Shown: positions 51,902 through 62,008, counted from the first letter of the stretch. The stretch is DNA of 64,000 bases from Akkermansiaceae bacterium (GCA_903827375.1 CAIKHZ010000079.1:1-64000), one strand, 5' to 3'. Numbers and translations are program-made. The notes: generated by a model from the letters alone, not told the origin.

Positions 51902-52777
51902 ATGCGCTTGATACGATTTGGCGATAAAGGCAACGAGGAGCCCGGCGTCTGGCTGGCGGATGGCCGCCGGATTGATGCGAGCAGGGAGTTTCAGGATTAC
52001 GATGAAGGGTTTTTCGCGATGGGTGGCTTGGAGTCGCTGGCCGGATGGGTGGCTGACGGCTGCCCGGGTGGCAGCGAGGTGGACCCGGCAATTCGACTCG
52101 GCCCGCCAGTGGCACGACCGTCCAAGATTGTGTGCGTGGGCAAGAATTATCTGGAGCACGCCAAAGAACTAGGCGAGGGAATTCCCACTGAACCGACGTT
52201 GTTCATGAAAGCCTCCAGCGCCTGGAGCGGCCCCTTCGACGACGTGATGCTGCCGCGGGGCGCCGACAAACTCGATTATGAAGTCGAACTGGCCATGGTC
52301 ATCGGCCGTCACGCGTCCTACATCGATGAATCCAATGCCCTGGAATCCATCGCCGGCTACGCCACATTCTGCGATTTTTCCGAACGGGCGTTTCAAAAGG
52401 ACATGGGGGGCCAGTGGACGAAAGGCAAAAGCGCCGACACCTTTGCGCCGATGGGACCGTGTCTGGTGACACCCGACGAGGTGGCCGACGCGCAAGCCCT
52501 GCGCTTGTGGTGCAAGGTCAACGGCGAACTCCGCCAAAACAGTTGGACTGGCGACATGATCCATCCGCTCCGCCACCTCGTCAGCTACATCACCCGCTTC
52601 ATGACCCTGCTGCCAGGCGACGTCATCGCCACCGGCACACCGGGGGGAGTGGCCATGGGGATGAACCCACCGCGCTACCTACAAGCCGGCGACTGGGTGG
52701 AATGCGGCGTCGATGGGCTCGGCGAACTCAAACAACGGGTGGTCGGCTATCAGACTAACAACCCAAACGCCTCTTGA
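51902..52777 (+). CDS. Fumarylacetoacetate hydrolase (FAH) family protein
   Basis: The 291-residue protein has the FAH-fold core: KIVCVGKNYLEHAKELG (about residue 76), DYEVELAMVIG, with acidic metal ligands, then the SERAFQKDMGGQWTKGKSAD region and GDVIATGTPGGVAMG near the end. These enzymes cleave carbon-carbon bonds or hydrolyse keto acids. The sequence around SERAFQ and KGKSADTF is closest in form to diketo-deoxy-fuconate and diketo-deoxy-rhamnonate hydrolases or ureidoglycolate-lyase-like proteins. Given the fucosidases and rhaT in the window, a role in deoxy-sugar acid breakdown is an attractive inference, but not shown. Its stop overlaps the next gene start. Confidence 0.82.
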   Translation: MRLIRFGDKGNEEPGVWLADGRRIDASREFQDYDEGFFAMGGLESLAGWVADGCPGGSEVDPAIRLGPPVARPSKIVCVGKNYLEHAKELGEGIPTEPTLFMKASSAWSGPFDDVMLPRGADKLDYEVELAMVIGRHASYIDESNALESIAGYATFCDFSERAFQKDMGGQWTKGKSADTFAPMGPCLVTPDEVADAQALRLWCKVNGELRQNSWTGDMIHPLRHLVSYITRFMTLLPGDVIATGTPGGVAMGMNPPRYLQAGDWVECGVDGLGELKQRVVGYQTNNPNAS

Positions 52778-53424
52778 AGCGCCGCGCTTCCATCAGCAGT
52801 TGGCCCAAACCGGCGGGTTCCCCGCACCCGGTTGCCTGCCATTTCTGTGATACCCTCCACGAGGCAAGCGCCGTGCCCGAGGGCTCCGCAGCTCGCTGCC
52901 GACGCTGCGGCGTGGTCCTCTATCAAAATCGTGCGGCCTCACTGGTGCGCGTCACCGCCTTTTCCCTGACGGCGCTGATTCTGATGGGAATCGTCAACAC
53001 CTTCCCGTTTCTCACGATGTCGGCCAACGGAATCAAGACCGAGCTAAGCCTGTTCCGGGCGGCCTGCGAGCTCATCCGGGAGGGCAGCCCGGCCATCGGC
53101 TGGTGCGTGGCGATGTTCACCATGATTGCGCCGCTAGTGATGGCTGGCGGCATGCTCTACGTCTGCGGCCCGCTTCTATTTGGCCGAGCGGCCCCCGGTG
53201 CCCGCCATGTCGCACGCTGGCTGGGCCACACCGAACCGTGGAACATGATCGAGGTTTTCTTGTTAGGCGTGTTGGTAAGCCTGATGAAATTGGGGAAAAT
53301 GGCGGATTTGTACTTTGGGGTGGGATTTTGGGCATTTGCGGCGCTGATGCTGTGCATGGCTGCGGCGGTGGCCGGGATTGATCGCAATGAACTGTGGGAC
53401 CGGCTGGAGGTGGCCGCCGAATGA
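52774..53424 (+). CDS. pqiA: PqiA-family membrane protein, first copy
   Basis: The 216-residue protein carries a zinc-ribbon-like pair CHFC and CRRC near residues 23-48, followed by four membrane helices. This is half of the double-domain E. coli PqiA. It begins at a TTG overlapping the previous stop (4 bases), with no better start. PqiA, PqiB and PqiC form an envelope-spanning system that moves lipids between the inner and outer membranes. Here PqiA is split into two genes, this one and the next, whose ATGA overlap suggests coupled translation. Confidence 0.85.
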   Translation: MKRRASISSWPKPAGSPHPVACHFCDTLHEASAVPEGSAARCRRCGVVLYQNRAASLVRVTAFSLTALILMGIVNTFPFLTMSANGIKTELSLFRAACELIREGSPAIGWCVAMFTMIAPLVMAGGMLYVCGPLLFGRAAPGARHVARWLGHTEPWNMIEVFLLGVLVSLMKLGKMADLYFGVGFWAFAALMLCMAAAVAGIDRNELWDRLEVAAE

Positions 53425-54089
53425 ACAACCCTCAAAAATTCCCTTCCCTGCCACGCGCCATCGACCATGGCCTGGCCAACTGCGAAGTCTGCGGGAAAAT
53501 GACCCAGGTGCTGGCACGGCGCTGCCCCCGCTGTGGCACGGCGCTGCATTTGCGCAAGCCTGCGAGCCTGCAACGCACCGTGGCGCTGTTAGTGGCAGCC
53601 TGCGTGCTATATCTGCCAGCGAACATGCTGCCCATCATGACCATTTCGGAGTTGGGCAATGTGATGGCATCCACGATTCTTGAGGGGATGGTCGAGTTTT
53701 GGCACCGTCAGGCGTATCCGATCGCCATCGTGATTTTCGTTGCCTCGATCATGATTCCGATCGTCAAAATCGTGGCATTGGTGTGGTTATGCGCGGCGGC
53801 GGCGGGCAAAGTGCGGCCATCGCCGAGGATTCTCGGGCGGATCTACTGGTTCACTGAGTTGCTAGGGCGGTGGTCGATGGTGGATATATTTGTAGTTTCC
53901 ATATTGGTTGCGCTGGTGCAGTTTGGGGCTTACATGACGGTCACGCCGGGTCCGGGAGCGCTTGCGTTTGCCGGGGTGGTGGTGCTAACGATGTTTGCGG
54001 CAATGAGCTTTGACCCGCGCATGTTGTGGGATCGCCTTGAGAAAATGACTGCCACAGAGAGCCCGGAGCCAGATACCGACCATGAGTAA
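53421..54089 (+). CDS. pqiA: PqiA-family membrane protein, second copy
   Basis: The ATG at 53421 overlaps the previous stop (ATGA) and gives 222 residues. A zinc ribbon (CEVC and CPRC, about residues 22-41) precedes four membrane helices, with LPIMTISELG in the first periplasmic loop and RWSMVDIFVVSILVALVQFG in the second half, both conserved in PqiA. Together with the first copy it would form the inner-membrane part of the lipid-transfer complex. The stop overlaps the pqiB start by eight bases. Confidence 0.86.
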   Translation: MNNPQKFPSLPRAIDHGLANCEVCGKMTQVLARRCPRCGTALHLRKPASLQRTVALLVAACVLYLPANMLPIMTISELGNVMASTILEGMVEFWHRQAYPIAIVIFVASIMIPIVKIVALVWLCAAAAGKVRPSPRILGRIYWFTELLGRWSMVDIFVVSILVALVQFGAYMTVTPGPGALAFAGVVVLTMFAAMSFDPRMLWDRLEKMTATESPEPDTDHE

Positions 54090-55752
54090 GTCCCCATCCG
54101 TCAAACCCGTGACGCCGGAGTTTCGCGCCGCCCAGCGCTGGAACATGGTGTGGGTCGTGCCAATTCTAGCCGTGCTCATCGGCGGTTGGCTGGTCTATCA
54201 AAACCTTTCATCCCGCGGACCCACCGCCCAGGTCCGGTTTGAGACGGCAGATGGCATCGCCGCCGGCAAGACAGAGGTCCGCTGCCGCTCGGTGCGCGTC
54301 GGAATGGTCAAGGAATTGGAATTGGCAGGGGACTTGAAGTCGGTTCTCGTCAATATCCAAATGGACCGCCAAGCCGCCAAACTGCTGTGCGAGGACACCC
54401 GCTTCTGGGTGGTTCGCCCGAGAGTGAGTGCCACCGACATATCCGGGCTGGGCACCCTGCTCACCGGTGCTTACATTGAAGTGGAACCGGGCGGCGGGCA
54501 GCAAGGGACCACCTCATTTCGCGGGTTGGAGGAACCGCCGACGACCAACCGCAGTGTGCCGGGCCGGCGCTTGGTGCTCACGGCGGATGAGGCCGGCTCG
54601 TTAGGGGTGGGCTCGCCAATTTACTATCTTGGGGTGGAAGTGGGCCGGATTGAGAAACGCGAGCTCTCGCCCAATGCGCGGCAGGTTCACTATCATGCGT
54701 TTGTGCGGGAGGAATTCAGCTCGCTCGTGCGGGAAAACACTCGTTTCTGGAATACCAGCGGCGTGGATATCAGTGCCGGGGCTACGGGCATCAAGGTGCG
54801 CACGCCATCGTTTCAGGCGATGCTTGCCGGGGGGGCGTCATTTGGCATACCGGATGGGCTGGAACCAGGCAAACCGGCGACGGATAACATGACTTTCAAA
54901 CTTTATGGAGATGGGGAGGAGGCTCAGAGTTCGTTGTTTGATCCGAGCTTGAAAGTCCTGCTGCTCTTTGATCAATCCGTGCGCGGTTTGACCAAGGGTG
55001 CCATCGTGGAATTTCGCGGCATCCCGATCGGCCGGGTGATCAACGTTTCATTTGACTACCTGCCTTCCGGCAAGGATTCACGGGTGCCCGTGCTCGTCGA
55101 TATTGATCCGGCCCTGTTGCGTCGCAGCATGCAGGGACAGGTGGCGGAACCGGACGAGGAGTTCTTGAAGCAAGCGGTGGAACAGGGCCTGCGGGCGACG
55201 CTGAAAACGGAAAGTTACCTAACTGGCACTCTGTTTGTGGACTTCGCCTATTACCCCGAAGCTGCTGCCGCGACGGTGAGCCAGGCTGGCGAGTTTGCCG
55301 CCGTGCCCACGATGTCAACCGGCTTGGCACAACTTGAAATGAAAGTGACCGCCATTCTCGACAAGATCCAAGCTCTGCCGCTGGATGAAGTGATGGGCAA
55401 CATCGCCAAGGCGGCGGACGAATCGGCCACGACCATCGCCGCGGCCCGCGCCACTTTGGATGAGATCAACACCACCGCTGCAGCGGCTCGAAAAATGTTA
55501 GACGATCCACAATTCCGTGGTGTGCCCACCGACCTGCACCGCACGCTGGCCGATTTGCAAAAGACCATTGCCAGCATTGGACCGGATGGGGGCATGCAAG
55601 GGGATTTATTGCGTACCCTCGATGAATTGCGGGCCTCGCTTCGCTCGATCAAGGGGCTCTCCTCGACGCTTGATGACAAGCCCAATGCGCTGCTTTTCGG
55701 CCGGGATGGTTCCGCCAATCCGGTGCCACGCGCCCCGCGAACCAAAAAATAA
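54082..55752 (+). CDS. pqiB: PqiB-type MCE protein, three MlaD domains
   Basis: The 556-residue protein has one N-terminal membrane helix (residues about 26-41) and three tandem MCE/MlaD domains: VRFETADGIAAGKTEVRCRS (about 52), SLGVGSPIYYLGVEVGRIE (about 173) and VRGLTKGAIVEFRGIPIGRV (about 298). A helical C-terminal part follows. In E. coli, PqiB hexamers form a long periplasmic tube for lipid transfer between the membranes. It lies between pqiA and pqiC with overlapping or close starts, so the operon is complete. Confidence 0.92.
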   Translation: MSKSPSVKPVTPEFRAAQRWNMVWVVPILAVLIGGWLVYQNLSSRGPTAQVRFETADGIAAGKTEVRCRSVRVGMVKELELAGDLKSVLVNIQMDRQAAKLLCEDTRFWVVRPRVSATDISGLGTLLTGAYIEVEPGGGQQGTTSFRGLEEPPTTNRSVPGRRLVLTADEAGSLGVGSPIYYLGVEVGRIEKRELSPNARQVHYHAFVREEFSSLVRENTRFWNTSGVDISAGATGIKVRTPSFQAMLAGGASFGIPDGLEPGKPATDNMTFKLYGDGEEAQSSLFDPSLKVLLLFDQSVRGLTKGAIVEFRGIPIGRVINVSFDYLPSGKDSRVPVLVDIDPALLRRSMQGQVAEPDEEFLKQAVEQGLRATLKTESYLTGTLFVDFAYYPEAAAATVSQAGEFAAVPTMSTGLAQLEMKVTAILDKIQALPLDEVMGNIAKAADESATTIAAARATLDEINTTAAAARKMLDDPQFRGVPTDLHRTLADLQKTIASIGPDGGMQGDLLRTLDELRASLRSIKGLSSTLDDKPNALLFGRDGSANPVPRAPRTKK

Positions 55753-55761
55753 TACCTTGCC

Positions 55762-56319
55762 ATGCTCAAAGCCTTTGCCCTCGCACTCGCCGCTCTGCTG
55801 CTCGCCGGCTGTGGCGGCACCCCGCGCTCATTCTACATGCTCACCGCCGACGGCCCAGCCCCTTCCGGTAGCGGCCGCGGCATCGGCGTCGGTCCGGTGG
55901 CCCTCGCCGAGTACATCGACCGCCCCAACCTCGTGCTGCAAGATGGACCTAACCGCTTGGCGGTGGCAGATGCCCACCGCTGGGCCGGCGACCTGGCCGC
56001 TTCCATCGCCCGCGTCACCGCCACCAACCTCGGCCGACGCCTGCACACCGGCAACCTCCGCACGTACCCGTGGCAGCGCGACGAGGAAATCAGCCACCAA
56101 GTGACCCTGGATATCCGCCAGTTCCACGGCGGTGCTGATGGCTACGCGGTGATCGAGGCCGGCTGGCGCGTCTATGCCTTGCCCGAGCGTCGCCTCACGG
56201 CATCGCGCACCTTTGTAGCTCGCGAGCAACTCACCTCCGATGGCTATCAGGCGCTGGTCGCCGCGCAATCAAAGTTGCTGGCCCGCCTCGCCGCCGACAT
56301 CGCCGCCGGCATGCATTAG
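55762..56319 (+). CDS. pqiC: PqiC-type outer-membrane lipoprotein
   Basis: The 185-residue protein has a lipoprotein signal (LLLAGC, Cys19) and the ABC-type auxiliary lipoprotein (PqiC) pattern FYMLTADG, then IGVGPVALAEYIDRPNLV and WAGDLAASIARVTATNLGRR. It would sit in the outer membrane as the acceptor end of the PqiAB system. It begins 9 bases after pqiB. The downstream giant protein gene starts 57 bases later, past the natural end of the operon. Confidence 0.88.
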   Translation: MLKAFALALAALLLAGCGGTPRSFYMLTADGPAPSGSGRGIGVGPVALAEYIDRPNLVLQDGPNRLAVADAHRWAGDLAASIARVTATNLGRRLHTGNLRTYPWQRDEEISHQVTLDIRQFHGGADGYAVIEAGWRVYALPERRLTASRTFVAREQLTSDGYQALVAAQSKLLARLAADIAAGMH

Positions 56320-56376
56320 CCTGCTCATGACAGGTTCCCTGTTTGGCCGGACATTCCGAAATTCCCCGGGCTACCC

Positions 56377-59300
56377 ATGACATCCACCCTTGCTCCCCAC
56401 CGAGGCCGACCCGTCTTCATCCTCCTCGCAGCCCTCACCCTCGCCGGCTTTCTCAGCCAACCGGCCGCACACGCCAACGGCCCCCCCCTGTTCCTTGACG
56501 TCAACGGCACGACGGCCGGCTTCGGCTCGCCGTCGGGTACCATCACCGACAGTTGGACCACCAGCAGCGCGGGTACGACCTCAACCACAAGCTGGGTTGC
56601 CAACGACCAAATGACCTTTGGTGCCACCTTGGGCGGCTCGGATTTTTCCGGCCGAACGTTCACACTGGGTAGTTTCAACGGCACCATCGGCGGCGTGCAG
56701 ATCAACTCCACCGCCGCCAATATCACCCTCGCCGGATCGAACAATAACCCCTTGAACGCGGCCCAAATATGGAGCGTCACCAGCGGCTCAACGTTTACTT
56801 CCAATGTCACCTGGAACCTGCAAAGCAACGGCTACTACCTCGGCGTCAATTGCAATGGCCAAAACCTCACTCTCCGAGGCGGCGGCACATTTAATTTTCT
56901 AACTGAAATTGGCGCCAATAGCGGTGGCACGGTCACGCAGGGGACCTCTGCCAGCGACGCCAACCTCACCGTGAACCTCGCCTTCACCCCAGGCTCGGCA
57001 ACCATCCAAGCTAACTACTCGCTGGCCTTTGGCACACTCAATTTTGCCAACGGCGGCACCAATGCGTTCGGCATGCTCGGCACCGTTTCCGGCGGCGGCA
57101 CCACTTTCACCATCAACGGCGGCACCATCAATAACACCAGCGGCTCGCCGATGACCTTGGGCCTCGGCTCTGGACACTATAGCATCGGCGGCGACTTCAC
57201 CTTCACAGGCAGCAGCGACCTGGACCTCGGCACCTATCCAGTCACCCTAACCGCCAGCCCAACCCTTGTCGTCAGCAACGCCAATCTAACCATCGGAGGA
57301 ATCATCAGTGGCAGTGGATTTGGCCTAACCAAAACCGGCCTCGGCACGCTCAAGCTCACCGGCACCAACAGCTTCACCGGCCCCACAGTCGTCAACCAAG
57401 GCACCTTGCGCATCGCCACACCTGCGGCTCTGGCCTTGCCCGCCGGTCTGAAAATCATGCCGCTGGGAGATTCCATTACGCTTGGTGATGGCTCGTCCAG
57501 TGGTGCGGGGTACCGGTATCCACTCTATGTCAGGCTCAACCCACTTGCCCCATCCCTCCAGTTTGTTGGAGCCACAAATGTGAGTCCCGGGCCGCTGCCA
57601 GCCACGCCGTTCGACGAGCGCTGGCATAACGGCCGCGAATCCTACTCCTGCAATGATATCAATAACAACCTCGATGGCCTGGACACCGCCACCTTCAATC
57701 TCTACGGCGGGGCTGGCCGCGACCCTAACGGCGGCTACTGGCTCACCGGTGGCAATGGCACCGGCCGCGCTCCGGTTTATCCAGATGCCATCCTCCTGTT
57801 GGTCGGGGCCAATGATATCAACCGGGTCGGCATGACCGGCGTGCAAACACGCATCGAATCTCTCCTAACAAAAATAACCACTCTGCGGCCTGCCGCCCGG
57901 GTGTTTCTGGCAAGATGCACTCCCTATCTCTCCTACCCGGCCGATGTGAGCACCTTCAACGGCATCATCGACACGGTAAGCGCCAATTTCCGAGCCGCCG
58001 GAAAATCGATCACAGTGGTGGATTTAAACACGAACTTCCCAACAAATGGTCTCTCGGGTGATGGCGTCCATCCAAGTGACGCGGGCTACAGTTGGATGGC
58101 GGACCGCTGGTACGATGCGCTGGTGAGTGTTTACGGGGCTTATCCACCGGTCGGCAATTCCTTGGCTCTCGCATCCAGCTCCTCAGTGACCGTCGCCACT
58201 GGCGCACGCCTCGAAGGTGCCGGCCAAATCACCGGCCCGCTCAACGTCGCTGGCACACTGGCCCCCGGTTCCGCCACAGCCACCGGCCCACTCTCCGCAG
58301 GTGCCACCACCCTCACCGGCACATATGCCTGCACTCTCGATTCTAACTCTTCCTCACAACTCGCCGTCACGGGGGATTTGGACCTAACGAACTCGACGCT
58401 TGCCGTCAGCCAGTTGGCAACTCCGGGCGTCGCCAGTTATGTCATTGCCAGTTATACGGGAACCTTGCATGGCAGCTTTAGCAGCATGACCGGACTGCCG
58501 AGTGGGTACACGTTGCAATATGACGCCAGCGGCGGACGGATTCTTCTGGCCACCAACTTCACAGGACCGGTGAGACTGGCCATCTCACAGATCAATGGCG
58601 GCGTGCCAGTGGCAGCCAGCTCTGCCTTCAGCGTCGTCGTGCAAGCACTGAACTTCAGCTCAGTGCCTGCTCCAGTAGCGGCTAACACATCATTGATCCT
58701 CAGCCTCAAAACCGGCTCCGGCTCCTTGGCCGGCGCCTTGACCGGCACCATCCTAGCCGGCCAAAGCCAAGCAACCCTCAGCGGTGCCACCTACTCGAAA
58801 GCAGAGAGTGGCGTGGTCATCACTGCCACGCGAAGCAGTGGAGACGTCCTGCTCGCCGCCAACAGTGGCTCGTTCACTGTCACTGCCGGCGCGGTCAGCG
58901 GAAGCTCCTCCACGCTAACAGCCACACCAAACACCGTCATGGCCGACGGCATATCAATCTCCACCATTGCCGTAACCTTGTCCGATGGCGGCGGCAATGC
59001 AGTCGCTGGCAAGACCGTGACGCTTGCTAGAAATGGCAATACCGGCCTCGGCACCCCGGCGATCATCCCGCTATCAGTAACCACCAGCGCCGCTGGCGTG
59101 GCAACCTTTGCAGTGACTTGCACCACCCTCGGTGCCTATGACTTTCAGGCGACTGGCGACGGCATACTTATCTCGCAAAAGGCCAGTGTGACCTTCAGTG
59201 TGGCGTCGCCAACACCGGGAGGTGTGTCCAGCGGCCTCGCCGTCTGGCTGAAGGCCGATGCCATCAATGCCGCTGATGCGACCCAAGTGCAAACGGCTGG

Positions 59301-60267
59301 CGGCAATGTTTACCTCAAGCAATGGAACGACCAAAGCGGCAATCTTCAACATGCCACACAAGCCACCCTCGCCAACGAACCGCTCTATCTGACAGGCAAT
59401 CTCAATGGCTTGCCCACCGTCAAGTGGGATGGCACCGGCCGGTTCATGCGGGGACCTTCCAACACCACCGCCCAAACGATTTTCGCCGTCTGCAAGGTGG
59501 ATGCCAACGCAACCGGCCTGGACGGCATGTTCTGCCAAAGTGCCAGCCAGGACAGCAAGAACATCCGCGGCAGCTCGAGCCAGTGGAATGCGGATGCATG
59601 GCAAGCCGACGGCAATGATTTTGCACATGGCGGACAAATCTATGTGAACGGCACGAGTGGTTACACGCATAACGGCCAGTGGCACGTGCTGATGGAAACA
59701 TCGGCGGCTTCGGCAGTCTTCACCTATCAATTCGGGCAGATCGCCTACAACCGTTTTTTCAACGGACGCATCGCCGAATTCATCATATACAATCGCACAC
59801 TCACCGCCGCCGAACAAAACTTGGTAGGCGGCTATTTGGCCGCCAAATACGCGCTCAGCACCGCTTACCCCCCGCCGCTTCAGACAACTCCCTACGCCAC
59901 CTGGGCCAACGGCACGTTCGCCAACGGCATTTTGACCGATAAGGATCCAAATCACGATCCGGATGGCGACGGCATGACGAACTTCCAGGAATTTGCCTTC
60001 GGCCTAGATCCCACCACTGGAACTTCTCGCAACCCGATCACCCGCCAACTTGACAGGACCACAGGCACCTTCAAATACACCCGGCGAAAGGATTCCGGCT
60101 TGTCCTATGTCTATCAATCGTCCACCACCCTTGGTGCCCCATGGGCGGCCATCACCCCGCTTGCCACCGCCTCAAACAACGCCTCCCCAGTCGAGGAAAT
60201 CACCGTCACTTTGCCGCCCTCACTGCTCACCAATCCCAAGCTATTTCTGCGGATCAAGGCAGAGTGA
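56377..60267 (+). CDS. Giant secreted protein with PATR repeats, SGNH hydrolase, Ig-like and LamG-like domains
   Basis: The 1296-residue protein has a signal peptide ending near PAAHAN. Residues about 40-350 are PATR repeats (NSFTGPTVVNQGTL). An SGNH/GDSL esterase domain follows at about 358-586, with GDSIT (Ser366), GANDI and the catalytic pair in DGVHP. More repeats, two Ig-like domains (about 735-945) and a LamG-like lectin fold (about 948-1161, SGLAVWLKAD, NGRIAEFIIYNR) come next. The tail has a calcium-loop-like segment (DPDGDGMTNFQEFAFGLDP) and the same type of C-terminal module as 43219-46722. It is probably a surface esterase acting on acylated polysaccharide, again pairing deacylation with PATR repeats. 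Confidence 0.82.
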   Translation: MTSTLAPHRGRPVFILLAALTLAGFLSQPAAHANGPPLFLDVNGTTAGFGSPSGTITDSWTTSSAGTTSTTSWVANDQMTFGATLGGSDFSGRTFTLGSFNGTIGGVQINSTAANITLAGSNNNPLNAAQIWSVTSGSTFTSNVTWNLQSNGYYLGVNCNGQNLTLRGGGTFNFLTEIGANSGGTVTQGTSASDANLTVNLAFTPGSATIQANYSLAFGTLNFANGGTNAFGMLGTVSGGGTTFTINGGTINNTSGSPMTLGLGSGHYSIGGDFTFTGSSDLDLGTYPVTLTASPTLVVSNANLTIGGIISGSGFGLTKTGLGTLKLTGTNSFTGPTVVNQGTLRIATPAALALPAGLKIMPLGDSITLGDGSSSGAGYRYPLYVRLNPLAPSLQFVGATNVSPGPLPATPFDERWHNGRESYSCNDINNNLDGLDTATFNLYGGAGRDPNGGYWLTGGNGTGRAPVYPDAILLLVGANDINRVGMTGVQTRIESLLTKITTLRPAARVFLARCTPYLSYPADVSTFNGIIDTVSANFRAAGKSITVVDLNTNFPTNGLSGDGVHPSDAGYSWMADRWYDALVSVYGAYPPVGNSLALASSSSVTVATGARLEGAGQITGPLNVAGTLAPGSATATGPLSAGATTLTGTYACTLDSNSSSQLAVTGDLDLTNSTLAVSQLATPGVASYVIASYTGTLHGSFSSMTGLPSGYTLQYDASGGRILLATNFTGPVRLAISQINGGVPVAASSAFSVVVQALNFSSVPAPVAANTSLILSLKTGSGSLAGALTGTILAGQSQATLSGATYSKAESGVVITATRSSGDVLLAANSGSFTVTAGAVSGSSSTLTATPNTVMADGISISTIAVTLSDGGGNAVAGKTVTLARNGNTGLGTPAIIPLSVTTSAAGVATFAVTCTTLGAYDFQATGDGILISQKASVTFSVASPTPGGVSSGLAVWLKADAINAADATQVQTAGGNVYLKQWNDQSGNLQHATQATLANEPLYLTGNLNGLPTVKWDGTGRFMRGPSNTTAQTIFAVCKVDANATGLDGMFCQSASQDSKNIRGSSSQWNADAWQADGNDFAHGGQIYVNGTSGYTHNGQWHVLMETSAASAVFTYQFGQIAYNRFFNGRIAEFIIYNRTLTAAEQNLVGGYLAAKYALSTAYPPPLQTTPYATWANGTFANGILTDKDPNHDPDGDGMTNFQEFAFGLDPTTGTSRNPITRQLDRTTGTFKYTRRKDSGLSYVYQSSTTLGAPWAAITPLATASNNASPVEEITVTLPPSLLTNPKLFLRIKAE

Positions 60268-60414
60268 GAAAGCAAGGCGCATATCCCAGAGGAGAAACAC
60301 ACGCTGCAGGCGGGAGGCATGTTCGAATCAGCAAATATTTCAGGCAACATGGTTGGAATAGCAGTTTCCGCACACCGGTCTTGCGATGGGGGCGGCGTCT
60401 GTTAAGTTTCTCGC

Positions 60415-61509
60415 GTGGCGCAGCAGAGCGACGTAAGAGAAGTTCTCCAGTACATTCCCCAATTTCGCGGGAAGGTGTTTTTCGTTTTGATCGAGGCTGG
60501 GCTGCTGCCTGAACCGGCGATTGCCGAAACCCTGCTGGATTTGGCGGTGCTCGAGGACTTGGGCGTCAAACTGGTGCTCGGGGTGTTAGGCGGGGATTTG
60601 AAGGACCTTTACGATTGGACTTTGGAGTGCGAGATCATGGCGGCGCGGGTGACTAGACCCATCACCGATCCAAAAGCCGTGCGCGAAGTGCTCGGCATCC
60701 TGGCCCGCGGCCAATCCGCCATCATCGATGCCACCGCCACCGGCCCGCTGGACCGACCGGTCGTTGATTTTGCCAAAGGCATCGGCGTGGCTAAAATCAT
60801 CGCGCTGCTGGAAGAGGCAATTCTCATCGACGGCGAACCGGTCCACGCGATTCGCGCGGCGGATGCCGAGAACTTGGCCAGCCGGGCGTCCGGTGGCGGG
60901 GCCGCCTTGCTGAGGGCCGCCGCTATCGCTTGTCAGCGTGGGGTGCCACGGGTTCACGTGCTCAACGGCCGCCGCCAGGGGGTGTTGGTGGACGAATTAT
61001 TTTTCAACGAAGGGGTGGGAACGATGGTTCACGCCGACAGTTACCGCGTGATTCGTGAACTGCGCGAGGAGGATATTCCAGAATTGCTAGGCATGATCGG
61101 CAGGGCTGTGCGCCGCACCAAACTGATCGAGCGAACCTACGAGGATATTCAATCGCGACTGGCGGATTTCCGGGTGATGACAATTGACGACAACGTCGTG
61201 GGTTGCGTGGCTTTGCATGAGTACCCCGCCGATGGTTGCGCAGAGGTCGCCTGCCTGCATGTGAAAAAATCACACGAGGGTCGCGGCTACGGCATCGAGT
61301 TGGTGCGGCATGCCGAAGCGATGGCTTGCGACCGGGGAATTGCGCGGGTATTTGCCCTGACCAACCGCGCGGCGGATTTTTTCAACCAGCGGCTTGGGTA
61401 CATACCGGGCACGGTGGAGGAATTGCCGACAGCCCGGCGCCAGCAATTCGAGGCGAGCCGACGCGACTCGCTAGTATTTTCGCGTATGCTGGATGGCATA
61501 ACTCGTTAG
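60415..61509 (+). CDS. ArgA-like N-acetylglutamate synthase: amino-acid-kinase-fold and GNAT domains
   Basis: The GTG at 60415 begins a 364-residue protein of the ArgA type. Residues 1-210 have the amino-acid-kinase fold in a shortened form (VFFVLIEAGLL, then VPRVHVLNGRRQGVLVDELF and GTMVHAD at its end), and 215-360 a GNAT acetyltransferase domain (HEGRGYGIELVRHAEAMA, with the acetyl-CoA loop RGYG). ArgA makes N-acetylglutamate, the first step of arginine synthesis. The kinase fold lacks the usual GGS/GS nucleotide loops, as in other ArgA proteins, and could bind arginine for feedback. The gene is alone. Confidence 0.8.
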   Translation: MAQQSDVREVLQYIPQFRGKVFFVLIEAGLLPEPAIAETLLDLAVLEDLGVKLVLGVLGGDLKDLYDWTLECEIMAARVTRPITDPKAVREVLGILARGQSAIIDATATGPLDRPVVDFAKGIGVAKIIALLEEAILIDGEPVHAIRAADAENLASRASGGGAALLRAAAIACQRGVPRVHVLNGRRQGVLVDELFFNEGVGTMVHADSYRVIRELREEDIPELLGMIGRAVRRTKLIERTYEDIQSRLADFRVMTIDDNVVGCVALHEYPADGCAEVACLHVKKSHEGRGYGIELVRHAEAMACDRGIARVFALTNRAADFFNQRLGYIPGTVEELPTARRQQFEASRRDSLVFSRMLDGITR

Positions 61510-61539
61510 ATAAAAGAATCCCAACGATGGCTGCGTCAC

Positions 61540-61950
61540 TCAGTCTGCTGATGGAGGCCGACGGAGGTTTTTTTTGGTGGATAGGATGCGTTTATCGACC
61601 ACCGACCGTTGTTTGGAGCGGCGCGATCTGCGGCGCTTCTGGCGGCGGATTTTCTCCATTTCCTGAACCCGCTCAGACTCCTTGCCGTCGCGCACAGCCT
61701 CCAATTCCTCGCATAACTCGCGGCGGGCGAGAAATCGGTTCATTTCTCGCGAACGGGCTGCCTGGCACTTGACGGTCAGGCCGCTGGGCAGGTGTTTGAG
61801 AAACACACAACTCGAAGTCTTGTTAATCTTCTGCCCGCCAGCCCCCGATCCCCTAACAAATTTTTCAGTCAAGCATTCGTCAGTGATGCCGAGCGCCAAC
61901 ATGCGCTGCTCAAGCTCGGTGAGCTTTTGCGTGGAGATGGGGTCGGACAT
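61540..61950 (-). CDS. GGQ-motif release-factor-like protein
   Basis: The 136-residue protein carries the class I release factor catalytic motif [11 protein letters not shown] (GGQ at residues 38-40) and a very basic C-terminal tail ([15 protein letters not shown]). It lacks the codon-recognition domain of RF1/RF2. Such short proteins (ArfB-, RFH- or MTRFR-like) release peptides from stalled ribosomes. The tail may enter the mRNA channel. The specific subfamily is uncertain. It follows the GH95 gene end by 58 bases in the opposite transcription order and is convergent with the ArgA-like gene. Confidence 0.85.
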   Translation of the reverse strand: MSDPISTQKLTELEQRMLALGITDECLTEKFVRGSGAGGQKINKTSSCVFLKHLPSGLTVKCQAARSREMNRFLARRELCEELEAVRDGKESERVQEMEKIRRQKRRRSRRSKQRSVVDKRILSTKKNLRRPPSAD

Positions 61951-62008
61951 GAAACAGCGACGGACAGAAATGAAAACATGCTTGGGATTGGCCGATGAAA
62001 ACGACGGA

